From Tragulus kanchil (Eukaryota; Chordata; Mammalia; Artiodactyla; Tragulidae), in assembly GCA_022376925.1 (NCBI GenBank), contig JAIOJX010000004.1, positions 174,373,501 to 174,437,500 of the forward strand: a stretch of 64,000 nucleotides of DNA. The letters run 5' to 3'. Within the stretch, counting starts at the first letter, position 1. Each line of letters starts with the position of its first letter. The notes under the pieces are model-generated. The model made no database searches and had not been told where the DNA came from. It saw only the letters and a list, made by a program, of their open reading frames with translations. Positions 58,924-64,000 of this stretch are shown piece after piece. Both the position numbers and the translations under genes were made by a program.

Positions 58924-61090
58924 CCCGGCCACTGTCCCTCCCCGCCCCGCCCCGCCCGCTGCCCGGGGACCACGGTGCACCGTGCGGTCTGTGCCGGGAG
59001 CGCGTGCCGCCTGCTCCTGTCCTGCCGTCCCAGCCACACGCCCGGCAGCCGGAGGACCAGCACCCCGCCGCCCCCTTCTCAGCTCGGTCGTTTCTCCCTT
59101 CCCTCCTCTCCGTGCTTACTGAAGTGCGGATGGGCACATAAGCCCTCCAGAAAAGCTGCAGAAATTGCACGTCTGTGTCCACGATTCCATGGGGCTCTGA
59201 CCGGGCTGCAGGCGGCAAAGGGCAGGCGCGGAGCCCTCCGTGCGTTGTGCCGTCTCCCCCGGGTGGCCTGGGCCGTGACTGGGTCGGGGGGTGGGCCCCA
59301 CTCGAGGAGCTGGCAGCTGTGCCTCCTCGCCAGGACAGAGAGAAGGTCCCATCCAGGCCCTCCCTCCAGATGTCATTTGCCGATTCTAAAGGGAGAGAGA
59401 TCCCACACCGCGAGAAACTATGGGATTTTAGGATTTTGACACTTTCTTCGGCTATGTGCTTTGACCTTTTGGAAGGGCAATTAAAAGAAGAGAAAGGAGC
59501 CCACGTTTATCTTAGTGAGCGCTTCCAGTGCCCATGCGCATCCATCGTGGAGGAGGGGAGGTTGGGGCCCTGGGGGAGCAGTCCCTTCCTGAGGTCCCAG
59601 GGCAGGGAACCTGTCACGAGCGGGCGCCTCGCTCTGCAGCCTCTCCCTCTCCCGGCTCCTCTGCCCATCAGTCCCCCCGGATGCTGGCGTGGGGGGATGG
59701 GGGCTCCAGGCCGTGGGGGTGTGGGTGGGCACAGCAGAGAGGAATCAAGCCCCGGGGTAGATGTACTGGCTCGGCAGGGGAGGGCACTCCAGACCCAGGC
59801 ACACGGTGAGGAAGAGGTCGGATTCAATCCTAAAGGAAATCAACCCTGACTAGTCATTCAAGGGCGGATGCGAAGCTGAAGCTCCAATACTTTGGCCACG
59901 GATGGGAAGAAACGACCCATTGGAAAAGACCCTGATGCTGGGAAAAATAGAGGCAGAAGGAAGGGACAACAGAGGCAAAATCAAGGGCAGGATGCAGCTG
60001 AAATGCCGCTCCGCCCGGCCACTGTCCCTCCGCCGCCCGCCCGCTGCCCGGGGACCACGGTGCACCGTGCGGTCTGTGCCGGGAGCGCGTGCCGCCTGCT
60101 CCTGTCCTGCCGTCCCAGCCACACGCCCGGCAGCCGGAGGACCAGCACCCCGCCGCCCCCTTCTCAGCTCGGTCGTTTCTCCCTTCCCTCCTCTCCGTGC
60201 TTACTGAAGTGCGGATGGGCACATAAGCCCTCCAGAAAAGCTGCAGAAATTGCACGTCTGTGTCCACGATTCCATGGGGCTCTGACCGGGCTGCAGGCGG
60301 CAAAGGGCAGGCGCGGAGCCCTCCGTGCGTTGTGCCGTCTCCCGGGTGGCCTGGGCCGTGACTGGGTCGGGGGTGGGCCCCACTCGAGGAGCTGGCAGCT
60401 GTGCCTCCTCGCCAGGACAGAGAGAAGGTCCCATCCAGGCCCTCCCTCCAGATGCCATTTGCCGAGTCTAAAGGAGAGAGATCCCACACCGCGAGAAACT
60501 ATGGGATTTTAGGATTTTGACACTTTCTTCGGCTATGTGCTTTGACCTTTTGGAAGGGCAATTAAAAGAAGAGAAAGGAGCCCACGTTTATCTTAGTGAG
60601 CGCTTCCAGTGCCCATGCGCATCCATCGTGGAGGAGGGGAGGTTGGGGCCCTGGGGGAGCAGTCCCTTCCTGAGGTCCCAGGGCAGGGAACCTGTCACGA
60701 GCGGGCGCCTCGCTCTGCAGCCTCTCCCTCTCCCGGCTCCTCTGCCCATCAGTTCCCCCGGATGCTGGCGTGGGGGGATGGGGGCTCCAGGCCGTGGGGG
60801 TGTGGGTGGGCACAGCAGAGAGGAATCAAGCCCCGGGGTAGATGTACTGGCTCGGCAGGGGAGGGCACTCCAGACCCAGGCACACGGTGAGGAAGAGGTC
60901 GGATTCAATCCTAAAGGAAATCAACCCTGACTAGTCATTCGAAGGGCGGATGCCGAAGCTGAAGCTCCAATACTTTGGCCACCGGATGGGAAGAAACGAC
61001 CCATTGGAAAAGACCCTGATGCTGGGAAAAATAGAGGGCAGAAGGGGAAGGGGACAACAGAGGACAAGACGGTTGGATGGCATCACCAGC
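58924..61090. repeat. Tandem pair 15 (58924-60008 / 60009-61090)
   Basis: Offset is 1081-1085. Differences sit at both junction-facing ends: C-run losses at 60020-60040, and base losses in the BovB piece at 59870-60003 (GATGCGAAGC against GATGCCGAAGC; GGCCACGGATG against GGCCACCGGATG). Chained to pair 14. Confidence 0.95.
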
Positions 61091-61205
61091 GCAGTGCGCA
61101 GGAGTCTGAGCACACTCCGGGAGAGGGTGAGGGACAGGGAAGCCTGGCGTGCTGCCGTCCATGGGGTCGCAGAGAGTCGGACACGACCGAGCAACTGGAC
61201 TGAAC
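60911..61205 (+). mobile_element. BovB 3' end (partial copy 59834-60003)
   Basis: 'ccaatactttggccaccgga', 'cccattggaaaagaccctga', 'ggttggatggcatcaccagc' and 'gtcggacacgaccgagcaac' give the BovB 3' end to its terminus. The partial first copy is base-poor next to the pair 15 junction. Confidence 0.9.
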
Positions 61206-61901
61206 CGAGCGCTCTCTCGCTGCCGCCTGAGGCAGGCGGGCCGGTTCCTCAGTGGAGGTAGCACTTCGTTCCTCTGTTTTAGGAGAAAGAGGGACTAATG
61301 CGGCCTCAGCTGGAAGCCCGAGGGCCTGAGTCAGCTGTCCGTGAGCTCTGTGACCGCGGGGAGGTTGAGCCTCCCTCTCCGCACCTGTGGAGTGGGCACA
61401 GTGACGGGTTTCCTTGAGCAGAAACCAGGCTCGAGGGGAGACTCTGCCTCTGAGGGCGGTGGAGAGGGCCAGCGTTTGTCCAGAAGGCATCCAGAGGCCT
61501 CCGCCATGACATTTAGCACAGAGGTGACCTGACCCTGCTTGGTGCCTCAGGCACACGTTCCCGTGTTTAGGGCCCAAGTCTAGGAAGGCCCACGGGCAGG
61601 GATCCTCGCTCCCGGCCTCTGAGCATGCAGGAATGGACTGGACGTGGTCCTTGCCCGGGAGGCCAGGCGCAGGAGCCAGAGGGGGAATCGTGCTGGGCGA
61701 GGGGCTAGCCCCGATGGTCTGAGGACAAGCCCTGCTCGTGGTGACAGGGCCATTTCTAAGATCAGAACCGAGTTCACACCATGTTCCGTCACGGGGCCGT
61801 AGGGCCATCGAGCGTTCTAACGAGGGCGGGGACAGAAGCCAGGTGTGAGGGCAGAGGCGCGCCGCGCTGACCCGAGCCTCTGGTTCCTGTCGTCCTTTCA
61901 G
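61206..61901. other. Intron, MIR-like piece only
   Basis: A MIR-like stretch lies at about 61325-61430 ('gtgagctctgtgaccgcggg', 'cgcacctgtggagtgggcac'). Otherwise unrecognised. Confidence 0.5.
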
Positions 61902-62029
61902 AGCCCAGGGCGAACGGGCCCGGAGCGACTCCGCCCCAGACGCCGGTGCCTCCCAAAGGCGACAGCTACTTTGTCACTGCTGAAGAGTGCTTGAGAGAGT
62001 TTCCCCGGAGACTGCAGGAGGTCTTCCAG
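61902..62029 (+). CDS. EFCAB6: EFCAB6 exon i
   Basis: This 128-nt exon has acceptor GTCGTCCTTTCAG and donor CAG|GTAACC. Its first two bases complete a Glu codon opened by exon h. Then 42 codons follow: a proline-rich linker PRANGPGATPPQTPVPPK and an entering helix YFVTAEECLREFPRRLQEVF. It exits in phase 0. It is single-copy here. It is the last exon I could identify; the remaining 2 kb downstream show no further exon in phase. Confidence 0.9.
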
Positions 62030-62894
62030 GTAACCGCTGCCCGCCTCGCCTGGACCCCGCCCCCTGCCCCTCTGCCTCGCTCTGCGGCCACAGCAGGCGT
62101 GAGCCCCGCAGCCCAGCCCCTCACGGGGGAGTGCTCCCTGCCGGACTCAGGCCCGCCCTGCTCCCCTTCCTGGAGGCGCCTTAACTCTGCGGCCCCCACT
62201 CCCCGAGGCCCTTCCCTGCCGACACTGCTGGGCCTGCCTTCTGCCCCTCAAAGACCGCAGAGAAGCGAGGAGCCCCACCCCCAAGACGGGGAGGGCGGGA
62301 AGGGTGCAGCAGGTCTAGGTCCTCTCAGCCCTCCTGGGCACTGTGCGCTTACAGGCCAGAAGCCAGACTCTGACGAGAGCTGGGCTGAAAGCCGGGAGCC
62401 CTGCTCGGGGAGCTCAGTCCAAGAGAAAGATGGCCAACAGAGAACTCAGGCGTGTCAGGACGGGCCGTCGCAGGGGCCCGGTACTGTGCTATGCAGGCAC
62501 AGGGAAAACAGCCGTAGGGAGGGCTTTCTGGAGGAGTGATCCCCAAACCGAATCTGAAACCCTCAGCATGTGCTGGCCAGAAAAAGAAGGGAGCGAAAAA
62601 TAGAAGAGTGGGCTTACTCGCGGCAGGGGGCAGGCAGATCGTGGACTTCAGGGAACATTCCCAGCTCTGCGAGACCGAGGCCTGGGCTCATGCAGAAGCT
62701 GTAATGGATATAATGGGAGAAATAGCAGCCATTCAAACCCCGAGGCAAGGGCAGAGTGACCTCAACTATTTTTGTGTTGCGAAGTAGAAGAGGCCATTAA
62801 AGTGGGAAGGAAAATCCATTTGATAAACCGACCATTTAGCTTCAAAATGGGGCAGAGGGACAAGGAAGCTAGAATGTGTCCTTACTAGCGCATG
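62030..62894. other. Intron, no feature recognised
   Basis: Follows exon i. The open frame that runs from the exon to 62539 is intron read-through past a good GTAACC donor. No repeat recognised. Confidence 0.55.
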
Positions 62895-63150
62895 GAGACC
62901 CCGGGGTGTGGAGACCCCGGGGTGTGGGGACGCCGGGGCGTGGGGACACCGGGGTGTGGAGACCCCAGGGTGGAGAGACCCCAGGGTGTGGGGACGCCGG
63001 GGTGGGGGGACCCCAGGGTGGAGAGACCCCAGGGTGTGGGGACGCCGGGGTGTGGGGACCCCGGGGTGGGGGGACGCCGGGGCGTGGGGACCCCGGGGTG
63101 GAGAGACCCCGGGGTGTGGGGACGCCGGGGTGTGGGGACCCCGGGGTGTG
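62895..63150. repeat. GC-rich minisatellite, sixteen 16-bp units
   Basis: Exactly 256 bp, sixteen units of the form G[AG]GAC[CGA]CC[GA]GGGTG[TG][GA] with minor variants such as GCGTG. The unit length is not a multiple of three, so the array stays open in several frames and produces periodic peptides on both strands; these are not genes. Runs of four or more G on the + strand could form quadruplexes. Confidence 0.97.
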
Positions 63151-64000
63151 CAGGAGCAAAGACCCGAGTAGGCGAAACTCCAGTGTGTCCAGGGCGGGGT
63201 GGCGGGAGCGGCCTGTGGTGAGCCAGCCCCCGGGAGCGGGCAGCCCGTCGGCCACGCCTGAGCCCTTGTCCCCGCAGGGACTGCCAACTGGAGGCTCATT
63301 TTGGTTATTTCCGAGCTCCCGTTTTAAAACAGACACTCTGACGATTGTCTAGCTCAGGTCTGCAGGATGGTTCTGACTCTGACTGAGGGTCCAGCCGTGA
63401 GGCTGTGCCTCCTGGTTCTTGGTCTGAAAAAATACGGTCATCGTAAGCAGAGAGGGAGAAGGGTAGCCCTCAGCTGGTAATCCGACATGATGCCCAGCCC
63501 AGGAGAGCAGAGTGCTGGGCGGGCAGGGGCCACTCAGTCGGGGAGGAGCCCGCGCCTCCGGGGAAGAGCCTGGTGGCAGGAGAGAGAGCGGGGAGCCGTG
63601 GCGGGGTCTCACGCGGTCCCCTGGCTGGCCAGCCAGGCCCAGAGCGGCCGCCCCTGCCGCCTTACCAGCGGTGACCCAGACCCCTGCTCCGGCCCACGCC
63701 CCGCCGTCTCCCGTCGCTCACCTTTCCCAGGGGACACTGGAAGGCCAGCCTCCCTCGGCGCCATCCTGCCTCTGTGACCAGTGAGGCTGGTGACAGCACA
63801 CCTGTGCCCTGTGCTTCCAAAGACGGTCTTTATTTTACATAATGAACAAATGAGTTGATGTTCACCAGTACCTGCTCCCTCCCTCAAAGAACTGAAATCC
63901 CAGGGGATGGGACAGGCGGACCCCTGACCCCCAGGGTGTGCGTGACACAGAATCCCGGGCGGGGCCACCGGGGCCCTGGCGGCTGCTCCTGCCCTCGCGG
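63151..64000. other. Intron, no feature recognised
   Basis: Mixed GC-rich sequence. No phase-consistent EFCAB6 exon and no clear repeat up to the window end. Confidence 0.5.

Larger units (their letters stand above)
57083..59235. repeat. Tandem pair 14 (57083-~58150 / 58167-59235), carries exon h
   Basis: Offset is 1084 and the first kilobase is almost without differences. The end of the first half (58105-58166) is scrambled relative to the corresponding 59190-59235. Both halves contain exon h. Confidence 0.95.
11791..62029 (+). other. EFCAB6: EFCAB6 locus, internal portion (nine distinct exons visible)
   Basis: The exons found at 11791, 15099, 23113, 28254, 28415/29565, 36592, 40279, 57334 and 61902 join in frame without a phase conflict. 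They encode about 380 residues resembling mammalian EFCAB6 (DJBP), a large protein of about 1500 residues with many, mostly degenerate EF-hands. Family knowledge: EFCAB6 was described as a partner of DJ-1/PARK7 and of the androgen receptor, and as a protein of ciliary/sperm axonemes; expression is testis-rich. Recognition rests on remembered family motifs such as TTDEVIEKL, DTGMPMDDDQYALL and FITAEECL-like runs, not on a search. The 5' and 3' ends of the gene are not in the window. Several exons are duplicated by what looks like assembly error. Confidence 0.88.

Noticed and set aside
4319..61090. An undescribed element with a 1.1 kb unit, or a programmed amplification
   Set aside because: The fifteen units share no sequence with each other, only the length. 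A mobile or amplifying element would share sequence.
62868..63352. Long overlapping open frames on both strands with a periodic Gly/Pro-rich protein
   Set aside because: They are produced by the 16-bp minisatellite, whose lack of stop codons keeps several frames open. No splice sites or coding context.
1..64000. CRISPR arrays, bacterial operons, phage or viral genes
   Set aside because: None seen. Repeats here are SINE/LINE, minisatellite and contig overlaps; the gene has introns.

Overview
This is a vertebrate nuclear window, from a ruminant. Ruminant-type repeats are everywhere: Bov-tA/Bov-A2 SINEs, 3'-end pieces of the BovB (RTE) LINE, CHR-like tRNA-derived SINEs, and older L1, L2, MIR and hAT remnants. 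There are no bacterial-style genes; the many short open frames are chance or repeat-derived. I cannot name the species from sequence alone.

The one gene I can support is EFCAB6 (EF-hand calcium-binding domain 6, also called DJBP) on the + strand. Nine distinct coding exons lie between 11791 and 62029. All have AG/GT splice sites, and their phases match from exon to exon (2-2, 2-0, 0-0, 0-0, 0-2, 2-2, 2-0, 0-1, 1-0). Together they give about 380 residues of the EF-hand array. The gene start and end lie outside the window. Everything else is intron packed with transposon remnants.

The dominant oddity is that the window holds fifteen head-to-tail direct duplications whose offsets all fall between about 1.08 and 1.15 kb. 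Junctions are near 5436, 12045, 16233, 19140, 21282, 23393, 28708, 32941, 34895, 39075, 41063, 43750, 48391, 58166 and 60008. Most of them carry an EFCAB6 exon or intron repeats in duplicate. Small indels concentrate on the sides of each copy facing the junction, and scattered transitions lie in the interiors. I read them as unmerged overlapping contig ends (partly allelic) in a draft assembly, not as biology. Seven of the nine exons therefore appear twice; one copy carries a frameshift and stop and one lacks its 5' part.

Layout: 1-4318 intron or upstream sequence with L2/L1-like and SINE pieces; 4319-6541 pair 1; 6545-9460 antisense L1 with three SINEs inserted; 10914-13176 pair 2 (exon a); 15099-17325 exon b and pair 3; 18056-24506 four consecutive pairs covering an L1 that holds a BovB piece and a SINE, then exon c; 24678-27556 SINE cluster, one SINE with a telomere-like insert; 27554-29860 pair 7 (exons d, e); 31832-35983 two chained pairs; 36592-36765 exon f; 37932-42177 two chained pairs (exon g); 42632-44866 pair 12; 47276-49509 pair 13; 49576-57045 SINEs, L1 pieces and a CpG-dense stretch; 57083-61090 two chained pairs (exon h); 61902-62029 exon i; 62895-63150 a 16-bp GC-rich minisatellite. 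I found no convincing undescribed biological system. The most useful results are the assembly pattern, its effect on the gene model, the telomeric insert and the minisatellite structure.
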